NCBI GenBank assembly: GCA_030684645.1
Contig: JAUXUF010000124.1
Location: forward strand, 1 to 40,658
DNA from: Bacteroidota bacterium
GTDB lineage: Bacteria > Bacteroidota > Bacteroidia > Bacteroidales > Prolixibacteraceae
Direction: 5' to 3'
DNA: 40,658 nt
Under the pieces are notes generated by a model that worked only from the letters and a program-made list of their open reading frames with translations, was not told the DNA's origin and searched no databases. Below are positions 8,150-15,921 of the stretch, piece by piece. Position numbers and translations under genes: made by a program. Within the stretch, counting starts at the first letter, position 1. Each line of letters opens with the position of its first letter.

Positions 8150-9526
8150 ATGAAACTGAATATACGCACCCGGCTCACGCTCCAGTTTACTTATATAGTT
8201 ACGTTTATTCTGATTCTTTTCTCCTTTATCATTTATTATTTCTCTGCCACTTACCGTGAATCTGAATTTTATTCCCGTTTAGAAAATAAAGCGATTAACA
8301 CCGCAAAATTGCTCATCGAAGTGAAAGAAGTGGATTATGACTTGCTGAAAATAATAGACAAAAACACCATCAATGCGCTCTATAACGAAAAGGTGATAAT
8401 CTATGATTATCAGGACAAGCAGATATACAATAACCTCGACGATGACTCTATTCATATTTCAAAAGCACTTCTTGATCAAATCCGTCTAAAAAAAGATGTC
8501 CGCTATCATCAGGGTAAACATGAAGTAATAGGGCTGCTTTATGCTGATAAGTATGACCGATTTGTAGTAATTGCATCAGCATTGGATAAATATGGAAGAA
8601 GCAAACTCAATAACCTGAAATGGATTATCATTATCGGTTTTTTTATCAGTATCGGGCTGACCGTTTTCATTGGAAGGATTTATGCAAGCAGGGCACTCAA
8701 ACCCATGTCAGATGTAGTGAAACAGGTGGATAAAATTACTATTGCCAGTTTGAATATGCGTGTCAATGAAGGAAATGGAACTGATGAAATTGCTCAACTT
8801 GCCATCACTTTTAATCAAATGTTGGAAAGGTTGGAATCGGCTTTTGAAATGCAACGGAGTTTTGTATCCAATGCATCGCACGAATTGCGTACACCGCTAA
8901 CTTCCATCACCGGACAAATAGAGGTTTCGCTGATGAAACCAAGAACGCAGGAGGAATATGAAGCCGTTTTGGATTCTATACTTGAGGACATCAAAAATCT
9001 GAATTCGCTTTCGAACGGTTTGCTTGATCTTGCTAAGGCAAGTTCTGATATTTCGGCAATAACACTTCGTACCTTGCGGATTGATGAAATTTTGTGGGAA
9101 ACAAGAACGGAACTCATCAAGAGAAACAGCGACTACAACATTTCCATTCAATTCAAGGAGCCAATAGATGATGAAAATAAATTAGCGGTGTTTGGCAACG
9201 ATCACTTGCTAAAAATAGCCATCGTCAACCTGATGGATAATGCATGCAAATATTCCACCGATAAATCAGTGGAAATAATATTGTCAGTATCAGGCAAACA
9301 GTTTGTTGCTGAATTTACAGATAAAGGAATTGGAATTGATTCGGCTGACATGGAGAAAATATTCCAGCCTTTTTTCAGGGCTAAAAATGCCAATAATATT
9401 TCCGGAAACGGACTCGGCCTTTCTCTAACGGATAAGATTATTAAAATACACCGTGGAACGATCTCAATAGACTCACAGCTAAATAAAGGAACTAAAGTTA
9501 CCTTCTGCATCCCTTTTATTTCCTGA
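8150..9526 (+). CDS. membrane sensor histidine kinase
   Basis: A 458-aa kinase. One membrane span lies near residues 10-32 (LQFTYIVTFILILFSFIIYY), followed by a periplasmic domain of about 125 residues and a second span near 157-177. Then come a HAMP linker (RALKPMSDVVKQVDKI), the HisKA phosphorylation motif SNASHELRTPLTSITGQIE, and ATP-binding boxes NLMDNACKYS (N), DKGIGI (G1) and GNGLGLSL (G2). It pairs with the regulator just upstream. An in-frame TTG at 8141 overlaps the regulator stop codon; I prefer the ATG at 8150. The array of regulator-type repeats begins 2 bp after its stop codon. What the periplasmic domain detects cannot be read. Confidence 0.95.
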   Translation: MKLNIRTRLTLQFTYIVTFILILFSFIIYYFSATYRESEFYSRLENKAINTAKLLIEVKEVDYDLLKIIDKNTINALYNEKVIIYDYQDKQIYNNLDDDSIHISKALLDQIRLKKDVRYHQGKHEVIGLLYADKYDRFVVIASALDKYGRSKLNNLKWIIIIGFFISIGLTVFIGRIYASRALKPMSDVVKQVDKITIASLNMRVNEGNGTDEIAQLAITFNQMLERLESAFEMQRSFVSNASHELRTPLTSITGQIEVSLMKPRTQEEYEAVLDSILEDIKNLNSLSNGLLDLAKASSDISAITLRTLRIDEILWETRTELIKRNSDYNISIQFKEPIDDENKLAVFGNDHLLKIAIVNLMDNACKYSTDKSVEIILSVSGKQFVAEFTDKGIGIDSADMEKIFQPFFRAKNANNISGNGLGLSLTDKIIKIHRGTISIDSQLNKGTKVTFCIPFIS

Positions 9527-9527
9527 A

Positions 9528-9567
9528 TTTTAATTGGTTTTTAATTTCGTATTAATCTCAATTTAAT
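9528..9567 (+). promoter_or_regulatory. four 11-bp-phased TTTAAT direct repeats, probable response-regulator operator
   Basis: Units lie at 9528 (TTTTAAT), 9539 (TTTTAAT), 9550 (TATTAAT) and 9561 (ATTTAAT), each separated by exactly 4 bp and starting 11 bp apart. This is one unit per helical turn, the arrangement bound by OmpR/PhoB-type dimers. A near -7 box, GATGTTTG (9578-9585), follows 10 bp later, so the array covers the place of the -33 element, as at activator-dependent promoters. Confidence 0.65.
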
Positions 9568-9673
9568 GGTTCGGTAGGATGTTTGTGTCACTGGACAATC
9601 AGATTCTTTCAATCTAATCCGAAATGTGATTTAAAACAAACTCACAAAACATAAACATTTAAAACTAAAAACC

Positions 9674-10534
9674 ATGAAAACCATTAAAAAAGAAAAATTG
9701 ATTACAGGAGGTGCAGTGATTATTTTAATCGTGGCACTTATCGGCGCTGGCCTTTTTTACAACTCCAACAGGTCGCTGACAAAAAACCTGAACAACGAAA
9801 AGCTCAAATCAGAAATGATGTTATCTGAAAAACTGGCGCTTCAGAAAGAAATCGAAACCTTCAAAAGCCAGATTAATTCACTCAGTGGCAAGAATACAGA
9901 ACTTGATGGGTTGTTGGCACAGACCAGTCAGAAATTAAGTGAGAAGGAAGCACAATTGAGTCGAATAGTTCGCGAAAATGGAAATATTAAAACGTTGAAA
10001 AAAGAACTCGCAGAATTGTCACAAATGAAAAAAGATTTTGAAAGTCAGGTTCTTGCACTGAATGAATCGATTGAAAAACTGAATGCGGAAAAAAATGCGC
10101 TGAATCAAACGATTGCCTCTCTTCAGGAGGAAAACAAACAGCTTACAGTTAATCTCGAGATTCTTAGTTCGATGACTGCTGATAATTATCTGGTTGAAAC
10201 CACGAAAAGAAAAGACAGGTTAACTGTTGTGGCGAAACGCGCAAAAAAAATGACCGTGTCTTTTAAAGTTCCTGAAAATATAGTCGAAGATATTTCCTTT
10301 AAAATAATAAAACCTGATGGCAAGATGGTTGAAGGAAAAGACAAAGGGATTGCTTACAGTGTCGTAAACAGCGATGAAGGTTTAACCGCAAGTCTTTCGG
10401 GCGGTGCAATAAAAGTTTCCAGAAAAATTGAAATGATCTGGGAACCGAAAGAGAAACAAAAACCTGGTATTTACCAAATAGAAATGTATAACGGAGAAAA
10501 GTATATCGGTTCATGTAATGTTAAGTTACGCTAA
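9674..10534 (+). CDS. membrane-anchored coiled-coil protein with C-terminal beta domain
   Basis: A 286-aa protein. After a short basic start (MKTIKKEKLITGG) one membrane helix follows (residues 11-30, AVIILIVALIGAGLFY). A long, heptad-rich coiled coil runs to about residue 165 (for example SEKEAQLSRIVRENGNIKTL). About 115 residues of predicted beta strands then follow (VVAKRAKKMTVSFKVPENI, MIWEPKEKQKPGIYQIEM), which look like an Ig-like sandwich. I do not recognise a named family. It follows the two-component system in the same direction, with the phased operator array immediately in front, so it is likely the output gene of that system. An envelope scaffold or stress role is possible but unproven. 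A clear terminator follows. Confidence 0.85.
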   Translation: MKTIKKEKLITGGAVIILIVALIGAGLFYNSNRSLTKNLNNEKLKSEMMLSEKLALQKEIETFKSQINSLSGKNTELDGLLAQTSQKLSEKEAQLSRIVRENGNIKTLKKELAELSQMKKDFESQVLALNESIEKLNAEKNALNQTIASLQEENKQLTVNLEILSSMTADNYLVETTKRKDRLTVVAKRAKKMTVSFKVPENIVEDISFKIIKPDGKMVEGKDKGIAYSVVNSDEGLTASLSGGAIKVSRKIEMIWEPKEKQKPGIYQIEMYNGEKYIGSCNVKLR

Positions 10535-10587
10535 TTAAAAACTAATAAAAAGAAGATACCCAGTAATTGCAATAATTAATAATGCTT

Positions 10588-10623
10588 CATCCGGGCTGCT
10601 TAAAACGCACCCGGATGTTTTTT
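10588..10623 (+). terminator. Rho-independent terminator after the coiled-coil gene
   Basis: The stem CATCCGGG (10588-10595) pairs with CCCGGATG (10610-10617), with a 14-nt loop, followed by six T. Confidence 0.85.
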
Positions 10624-10763
10624 GAATCTGAATTGAATCCAAGGTATTGAATCAAACTGTTTTTACAAAAAAAAGTAGAACTATGAGAATCGTTAGATAT
10701 ATGGTAAGTATAGGTTTTGTTTTAAGTTAATCTTTTAATTTTCAATAATGATCAACCCTGAAT

Positions 10764-10791
10764 TAATTACTAATTCGTAATAGGTAACGCA
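10764..10791. repeat. weak copy of the heptamer repeat
   Basis: Four consecutive 7-mers TAATTAC, TAATTCG, TAATAGG and TAACGCA. Read on the minus strand they start GTTACCT, ATTACGA, ATTAGTA, like the GTTACNN units at 1755-1854 and 22201-22235. Confidence 0.5.
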
Positions 10792-10863
10792 AGGACAGTG
10801 GTTCTTGTTTTGTGTTTCCTCGCTGTCAGTTTAGCAGCAAAAATTGGATTCTCTAAAATCATT

Positions 10864-10895
10864 CCCCGAAGCCAACTCAAGTTTCGGGGTTTTTT
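10864..10895 (+). terminator. terminator-like hairpin with no gene in front
   Basis: CCCCGAA (10864-10870) pairs with TTCGGGG (10883-10889), with a 12-nt loop, followed by six T. No intact gene precedes it within 300 bp, so it probably belonged to a lost gene. Confidence 0.65.
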
Positions 10896-11060
10896 CCCTG
10901 TTATTGAGTGGTTCAGGGCAATACATCGATGGATTTATTATTACTGCCTGGTTCGACGATGCTACTTTTGCCGTTTTTCGTTACGGGGCCCGCAAATTTC
11001 CGCTGGTTATTATATTGCTTGCCAATGCTTTCAGCTCATCCGTGTTGCCCGGATTTGCCA
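10896..11060 (+). pseudogene. possible remnant of a polysaccharide flippase (Wzx-like)
   Basis: The frame read from 10896 gives a stretch including GQYIDGFIITAWFDD, TFAVFRYGARKFPLV and IILLANAFSSSVLPGFA. From memory this resembles the middle of MATE/Wzx-like oligosaccharide flippases, which have FAVFRYGAREFP-type loops. The similarity stops near 11060, and the following codons (CLYDREIGTDGF) no longer look like a membrane protein. There is no plausible start codon and no full-length frame. The call rests on recalled similarity and needs a protein search. Confidence 0.4.
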
Positions 11061-11237
11061 ACCGTTCAAACCTGAGGAACCGTTTGTGCCTATATGATCG
11101 AGAAATTGGTACTGATGGTTTTTGTCAGGAGAATAATCGGTTTCAGAATAAACGAGTATTTTAAATGTGAAGCAGCATTTACTTTATTCTGTACTTTTGT
11201 TCTGAATTTATTGCGATTAAATACCTGATTTATTAAT

Positions 11238-11948
11238 ATGGATTTTATCATTGATGACCCACTACGCGAAAAGGAATTTCGTCAGATCCTAACCAAAATT
11301 CAGCAAGCCAAAAACGGTGAAACGGTTGATCAGATGAAGGAACTTGGCCTCGCCTACAAAATAAACTGGGGCGCTTCCATCATTTCGTTACGCGAAATAG
11401 CTTCACAGTATGAACCCAATCATTTGCTGGCCCTGAAGTTGTGGAACAAGCAATGGCGCGAAACCATGATCCTGGCTGCCATGTTGGATGTTCCGAAAGA
11501 AGTCACGGAAGAGCAGATGGATTACTGGACAAAAAGTCTGGAAACAGCAGAAATAGCTGAAGTATTGAGTACCTATTTGTGGGCTAAAACCAAATATGCT
11601 TTTGTGAAATCGTTGGAATGGTGCCGTGGTAAGAAACATTTGGTCCGTTTTACAGGGCTGCATCTGATGGGGCGACTGGCTTTAATCGAAAAATCTGCCA
11701 TCGATGAACTATTTGAGCCGTTTTTCGACGTTTTGTCACCTTTGGCAAAGGACCCCATTTTAAAACAGGTTTTTTACCGGTCATTTATTTTGCTGGGCAT
11801 GAAGAGCAAAACAATGAATGAACAAGCCATTTATTTCGCTGAAGACCTGAAAAGTCTTGATTCAGAGGATAGTTATGTCCTGGCAGATTTGATTCTGACT
11901 GAACTGACAAGCGAATATGTGCAGGAGTCATTTGTTAAGAATACTTAA
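11238..11948 (+). CDS. DNA alkylation repair protein, AlkD-like HEAT-repeat family
   Basis: A 236-aa, mostly helical protein. The stretches LGLAYKINWGASIISLREIA, NHLLALKLWNKQWRETMILA and EIAEVLSTYLWAKTKYAFVK match the pattern of Bacteroidota proteins annotated as DNA alkylation repair enzymes, built of HEAT-like repeats as in AlkD. Such enzymes remove alkylated bases with positively charged lesions. I did not map a definite catalytic Asp/Trp/Arg set, so activity is not certain. It has no signal peptide and stands alone between the decayed stretch and the BI-1 gene. Confidence 0.7.
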   Translation: MDFIIDDPLREKEFRQILTKIQQAKNGETVDQMKELGLAYKINWGASIISLREIASQYEPNHLLALKLWNKQWRETMILAAMLDVPKEVTEEQMDYWTKSLETAEIAEVLSTYLWAKTKYAFVKSLEWCRGKKHLVRFTGLHLMGRLALIEKSAIDELFEPFFDVLSPLAKDPILKQVFYRSFILLGMKSKTMNEQAIYFAEDLKSLDSEDSYVLADLILTELTSEYVQESFVKNT

Positions 11949-11976
11949 CCGGGTAAAGGAATTCAGCAAGTCTTTT

Positions 11977-11984
11977 TATTTTTG
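11977..11984 (+). promoter_or_regulatory. Bacteroidota -7 box (TATTTTTG) before the BI-1 gene
   Basis: An exact TAnnTTTG match 42 bp before the ATG at 12027, placed 28 bp after the preceding stop codon. A TTG at 11982 lies within it and is not a start codon. No clear -33 element. Confidence 0.5.
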
Positions 11985-12026
11985 GTACACTTTTTATTCA
12001 TCAAATCGAAATTTAAACTTTTTACC

Positions 12027-12800
12027 ATGGATATTACAAAATCATCGAACCCGGTATTCGGGAAGAATATATTTAGTCAGTCAGCCACCAGTACTGACGA
12101 TGGAGTGATGACCATAAACGGAACAGTTAACAAAACTGGTTTAATGCTTTTGATTGTCATTTTTGCTGCCACTTTTACCTGGCGCAAATTTTTTGGCGCA
12201 TTTGATCCTGCAACTCCCGGAGTAATGCCGGAAGGAATTGTCGGCTGGATGATGGGTGGCGCAATTGGCGGCTTTATTGTGGCACTGATAACCACTTTCA
12301 GTCCGCGCCGGGCTGCTATGACGGCCCCGATTTATGCTGTTCTCGAAGGTTTATTTCTCGGAGCTGTTTCTGCCTTGTTTGAGGCCATGTATCCCGGACT
12401 GGTCATGCGTGCCGTTATGCTGACATTTGGTGTGTTTTTCATCATGCTTGTCATGTTCCGGACTGGAACCATCCGTGCTACTGAAAAATTCAGGACAGTG
12501 ATACTGGCAGCAACCGGAGGAATTGCCTTGGTTTACCTGGTCAGTTTTATTGCCGGGATGTTTGGCGCTAATTTCGGTTTTATGTATGGTAATGGACTGG
12601 TTGGAATTGGCTTTAGTTTGGTTGTTGTAGTAATTGCGGCGCTCAACCTAATCCTCGATTTCGATATGATTACCCGGGGCGCAAATGCCCGGGCGCCGAA
12701 GTACATGGAGTGGTATGGAGCTTTTGGCCTGATGGTTACCTTAATCTGGTTGTATCTCGAAATGCTTCGTCTGCTTTCCAAATTTGCCAGTCGTGATTAA
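12027..12800 (+). CDS. Bax inhibitor-1/YccA family membrane protein
   Basis: A 257-aa integral membrane protein with about seven membrane helices, starting with a polar N-terminus (MDITKSSNPVFGKNIFSQSA). Characteristic segments are SPRRAAMTAPIYAVLEGLFL after the second helix and the conserved end region LNLILDFDMITRGANARAP with acidic residues, seen in BI-1/YccA (TMBIM) proteins. Members form calcium leak or pH-sensing channels or modulate membrane proteases; the bacterial role is not settled. The ATG at 12027 is chosen over a TTG at 11982 that overlaps the promoter. A terminator follows, so the gene is probably transcribed alone. Confidence 0.9.
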   Translation: MDITKSSNPVFGKNIFSQSATSTDDGVMTINGTVNKTGLMLLIVIFAATFTWRKFFGAFDPATPGVMPEGIVGWMMGGAIGGFIVALITTFSPRRAAMTAPIYAVLEGLFLGAVSALFEAMYPGLVMRAVMLTFGVFFIMLVMFRTGTIRATEKFRTVILAATGGIALVYLVSFIAGMFGANFGFMYGNGLVGIGFSLVVVVIAALNLILDFDMITRGANARAPKYMEWYGAFGLMVTLIWLYLEMLRLLSKFASRD

Positions 12801-12832
12801 TTTTCAGGAGTATGTTGATAAAAGATATTGAG

Positions 12833-12860
12833 CAGGAACTTCGGTTCCTGTTTTTGTTTT
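12833..12860 (+). terminator. Rho-independent terminator with TTCG loop after the BI-1 gene
   Basis: CAGGAAC (12833-12839), loop TTCG, GTTCCTG (12844-12850), then a T-rich run to 12860. Confidence 0.9.
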
Positions 12861-12913
12861 CGGCCTAATAATATTACTTTCGGCATAATAAACAAAAAAG
12901 CCAGGGGCGATAT

Positions 12914-14080
12914 ATGGAAATTATTTCGGTTACTGATAAAGAAACTATTCAGGCTTTCCACGAGCTTCCGATTCAAATTTATAAAAACGATCCGAACTGG
13001 GTTTGTCCTCTTCGGATGATGATTGAAGCTATTTTTAATCCTCAGAAAAATGCCGGTTTTATACATGGCAAAGCACGCAGGTGGCTGGTTAAAGATGGGA
13101 TACACATCATTGGCCGGATTGCCGCTTTTTATGACCGGAGTAAACTTGAAGAAGGAAGTGAACAGGCTGGAAATATTGGTTTTTTCGAATGTCATGACAA
13201 TTTCGAAGCAGCCAGGCTTCTTTTTGATACTGCCCGCGACTGGCTAACAAATGAAGGATTTACTGCCATGGACGGCCCTGTGAATTTTGGTGAGAATTTT
13301 TACAACTGGGGATTACTGGTCGATGGTTTTCAACAGCAAGGTTTTGGCATGAATTACCATGCCCCATATTACAGCCAGCTTTTTGAAAAATACGGGTTCA
13401 AAACCTATTACCAGCAATTTAGTTATCACCTGGATATTACCAGCCCCGATCTGCCGGATCGATTTTGGAAGATTGCTGAATGGGTTGCCAAAAAGAAGAA
13501 TTTTCATTATAAAACCTTTTCGTTTAAAGACCAGGAACGCGGCATCAGAGATTTTATAACGATTTATGAGCAAGCTTGGGACAAACACGGTAATTACAAG
13601 GCTATTGATCCCAATGATTTGAGAACCCTGATCAGAGATTCTAAAATGGTGCTTGAAGAAGAATTTATCTGGTACGTTTACTACAAAGATGAACCTATTG
13701 CCTTTTTTATGATGATTCCTGATTTAAACCAGATTCTGTTTCATCTCAGAAATGGGAAGCTGAACTTCCTGAACATACTCAAACTTTTATACCTGAAAAA
13801 AAGAAAAACCATGACTCGCTGCCGGGTTCTGGTCATGGGCGTAATCCCCAAATTTCAGGGTTCGGGAATCGAATCGGGTATTTTCTGGCAACTCAGACAA
13901 GTCATGTTAAAGAAATCCTGGTATAAAGAAGTGGAATTGAGTTGGGTAGGCGATTTTAATCCTAAAATGATCGCTCTTTTTAATTCCGTCGGAAGCAAAT
14001 ACGCCAAGACTCATGAAACTTTGCGATATCTGTTCGATCGCAACAAGCCTTTCGAAAGATTGACAATAATGGAAGAATAA
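12914..14080 (+). CDS. GNAT-like N-acyltransferase family protein, copy 1
   Basis: A 388-aa protein, start MEIISVTDKETIQAFHELP. The segments YKNDPNWVCPLRMMIEAIF, MDGPVNFGENFYNWGLLVDG and RCRVLVMGVIPKFQGSGIES, and a C-terminal LSWVGDFNPKMIALFNSVG, belong to a family often annotated as acyl-CoA N-acyltransferase or GNAT-like protein. The GVxPKFQGSGIES stretch resembles the acetyl-CoA loop of GNAT enzymes. The substrate is unknown. It is followed 53 bp later by a paralogue, which suggests tandem duplication. No signal peptide is seen. Confidence 0.8.
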   Translation: MEIISVTDKETIQAFHELPIQIYKNDPNWVCPLRMMIEAIFNPQKNAGFIHGKARRWLVKDGIHIIGRIAAFYDRSKLEEGSEQAGNIGFFECHDNFEAARLLFDTARDWLTNEGFTAMDGPVNFGENFYNWGLLVDGFQQQGFGMNYHAPYYSQLFEKYGFKTYYQQFSYHLDITSPDLPDRFWKIAEWVAKKKNFHYKTFSFKDQERGIRDFITIYEQAWDKHGNYKAIDPNDLRTLIRDSKMVLEEEFIWYVYYKDEPIAFFMMIPDLNQILFHLRNGKLNFLNILKLLYLKKRKTMTRCRVLVMGVIPKFQGSGIESGIFWQLRQVMLKKSWYKEVELSWVGDFNPKMIALFNSVGSKYAKTHETLRYLFDRNKPFERLTIMEE

Positions 14081-14108
14081 AAGTGAGAATTAAATTCGCT
14101 AATTAATA

Positions 14109-14116
14109 TATTTTTG
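14109..14116 (+). promoter_or_regulatory. Bacteroidota -7 box (TATTTTTG) before acyltransferase copy 2
   Basis: An exact TAnnTTTG match 17 bp before the ATG at 14134. The second paralogue therefore could be transcribed separately from the first. No -33 TTG was found. Confidence 0.4.
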
Positions 14117-14133
14117 AACCCAAATTAAGAACC

Positions 14134-15303
14134 ATGCAACTCATAGAAGTCACCGATAAACAAACCAAAAAACTTTTTCATCAGGTTCCACATTTGATCT
14201 ATAAAAATGATCCTGATTGGCCGTGTCCGCTGCACGAAATGGTCGAAAGTATTTTCGATCCTGCTAAAAACTCATCCTTTAAATCAGGAGAAGCCATTCG
14301 CTGGATATTAACGGATGAACGAGGAAAATTACTTGGTCGGATTGGCGCATTTGTGAACCGCAAAAAAGCTTTTACTTTTGATCAGCCAACTGGTGGATGC
14401 GGTTTTTTTGAGTGTGTGAATAACCAGGAGGCTGCTACCATGTTGTTTGATGCAGCCCGTGACTGGCTTAAAGTACGTGGTATGGAAGCCATGGACGGTC
14501 CTGTAAATTTTGGGGAAAATTACATGAATTGGGGACTATTGGTTGATGGGTTTATGCATCAAGGTTTTGGGATGCCTTATAATCCGGCCTACTACATCGA
14601 TCTGTTTCGAAAATATGGCTTTGAAGTCTATTTTGAACAATACAGTTACCACATCGACTATACCAAACCTTTTCCGGAGCGTTTCTGGAAAATCGCCGCC
14701 TGGGTGGCTCAGAAACCTGGTTATACCTTCGAACATTTTTCTTTCGACAAAGTAGAAAAGTTCATCGACGATTTCTGTTACATCTACGATGAAGCATGGC
14801 GGTTTCACAAACATTTTCAACCACTGGATAAAGAGGAACTGCGAGATTTTCTGAAAACATCGAAGATTATTCTGGATCCTGAAATGATTTGGTATGCATA
14901 TCATGACGGAATCCCAATTGCCTTGTTTGTTATGATTCCGGATATCAATCAGATTCTGAAGAAGCTGGATGGAAAGATGAATTTTATTAATATTCTGAAA
15001 TTTCTTTATTACAAACGTAAAAAAGTAATGAACAGAACACGAATCCTGATTATGGGTGTTACGCCCAAATATCAGAAATCAGGTATTGAATCAGCCATAT
15101 TCTGGCATCAGGACAAATTAATGAAGCACAAACCACAATACGGAGAGGTAGAAATGTCGTGGGCTGGTGACTTCAATCCTAAAATTATTGCACTTTACAA
15201 GTCGGTTGGCGGGGTCCATGTTAAAACACATTACACTTTGCGATACCTTTTCGACCGCACTATATCCTTTAAAAGAGCTCCTGTTATTGGATTAGAAGAA
15301 TAA
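14134..15303 (+). CDS. GNAT-like N-acyltransferase family protein, copy 2
   Basis: A 389-aa paralogue of the upstream gene along its whole length. Shared blocks include LIYKNDPDWPCPLHEMVESI, MDGPVNFGENYMNWGLLVDG, FGMPYNPAYYIDLFRKYGFE, ILIMGVTPKYQKSGIESAIF and MSWAGDFNPKIIALYKSVGG. The two copies differ throughout, so the duplication is old. Function and substrate are unknown. Its own -7 box and the 53-bp gap leave open whether both are in one transcript. Confidence 0.8.
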   Translation: MQLIEVTDKQTKKLFHQVPHLIYKNDPDWPCPLHEMVESIFDPAKNSSFKSGEAIRWILTDERGKLLGRIGAFVNRKKAFTFDQPTGGCGFFECVNNQEAATMLFDAARDWLKVRGMEAMDGPVNFGENYMNWGLLVDGFMHQGFGMPYNPAYYIDLFRKYGFEVYFEQYSYHIDYTKPFPERFWKIAAWVAQKPGYTFEHFSFDKVEKFIDDFCYIYDEAWRFHKHFQPLDKEELRDFLKTSKIILDPEMIWYAYHDGIPIALFVMIPDINQILKKLDGKMNFINILKFLYYKRKKVMNRTRILIMGVTPKYQKSGIESAIFWHQDKLMKHKPQYGEVEMSWAGDFNPKIIALYKSVGGVHVKTHYTLRYLFDRTISFKRAPVIGLEE

Positions 15304-15336
15304 ATTCGGGAAATAAATAATTTACAAACCGAAAAA

Positions 15337-15367
15337 TTTGGAAATTACTTTCCAATATGTATCTTTG
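15337..15367 (+). promoter_or_regulatory. full Bacteroidota promoter of the L31 gene
   Basis: The -33 element TTTG (15337-15340) and the -7 element TATCTTTG (15360-15367) are separated by exactly 19 bp, the canonical spacing. Transcription would begin about 30 nt before the ATG at 15402. It is the best-formed housekeeping promoter seen in the window. Confidence 0.85.
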
Positions 15368-15401
15368 CAAGCCGTTAAAACAAAATTAAAGGGATTATAA
15401 A

Positions 15402-15665
15402 ATGAAAAAAGGAATACATCCGGAAAATTATCGTACTGTTGCATTTAAAGATATGTCAAACGGTCATGTTTTTATAACTAAATCGACTGTTAATACGAAA
15501 GAAACAGAACTGGTAGATGGAGTTGAATACCCAGTTATAAAACTCGAAATCTCAAGCGAATCTCATCCATTTTATACAGGGAAAATGAAACTTGTTGACA
15601 CCGCAGGACGTGTCGATAAATTCAATACAAGATATTCGAAACACATGGAATCCAGAAAAAAATAA
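15402..15665 (+). CDS. rpmE2: 50S ribosomal protein L31 type B
   Basis: An 87-aa protein starting MKKGIHPENYRTVAFKDM and ending DKFNTRYSKHMESRKK. This is the long type B (zinc-free) form: there is no CxxC pair, and it is about 87 rather than 66-70 residues. In many bacteria the type B form replaces the zinc-binding form during zinc limitation; here it may be the only form, as is common in Bacteroidota. A full promoter lies upstream and a terminator downstream, so it is monocistronic. No Zur-box-like palindrome was seen in the leader. Confidence 0.96.
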   Translation: MKKGIHPENYRTVAFKDMSNGHVFITKSTVNTKETELVDGVEYPVIKLEISSESHPFYTGKMKLVDTAGRVDKFNTRYSKHMESRKK

Positions 15666-15688
15666 TCCTGTTTCGAAAAGATATTCAG

Positions 15689-15717
15689 AAAAGCTTCGCA
15701 TTGTCGGAGCTTTTTTA
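15689..15717 (+). terminator. Rho-independent terminator after rpmE2
   Basis: AAAAGCTTCG (15689-15698) pairs with CGGAGCTTTT (15705-15714) with one G-T pair and a 6-nt loop, followed by further T. Confidence 0.85.
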
Positions 15718-15741
15718 TTTTCACACCGTCCGTAAATCCTG

Positions 15742-15816
15742 ATGCAATATAGTTTATTCGACGATTCGTATAGAAATGAACTGTTGCCTTTAAATTACGA
15801 CGGAATCTGGTTTTAA
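15742..15816 (+). pseudogene. possible N-terminal remnant of an AlkB-like dioxygenase
   Basis: A 24-codon frame, MQYSLFDDSYRNELLPL followed by NYDGIWF and a stop. From memory, Bacteroidota AlkB-type 2-oxoglutarate dioxygenases open with a similar LFxxxYxNLLPYDG segment, and nothing else of the family is seen downstream. A second frame (TKDDQDILTEVLELTKKYRK, about 15816-15881) is open but unrecognised. The gene, if it existed, is almost wholly lost. Confidence 0.35.
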
Positions 15817-15921
15817 CGAAGGATGATCAGGACATCCTTACTGAAGTTCTTGAGCTGACAAAGAAGTATAGAAAATACTGATTTCTTCCGAAATTGAAGT
15901 CTTCCTCTCTTGAATAGTCAT

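Larger units (their letters stand above)
10624..11237. other. gene-poor, decayed stretch
   Basis: No intact gene. It holds a 15-codon open frame (ATG 10683, MRIVRYMVSIGFVLS), a weak heptamer repeat (10764-10791), a terminator-like hairpin (10864-10895) and a possible flippase fragment (about 10896-11060). The parts look like leftovers of lost genes. Confidence 0.6.

Noticed and set aside
10798-11097. 99-codon frame in the decayed stretch as a real gene
   Set aside because: Its translation is cysteine- and arginine-rich nonsense, and it overlaps the frame with the flippase-like segment.
14536-14904. 122-codon minus-strand frame opposite acyltransferase copy 2
   Set aside because: It is a shadow of the plus-strand gene, which has a conserved paralogue next to it.
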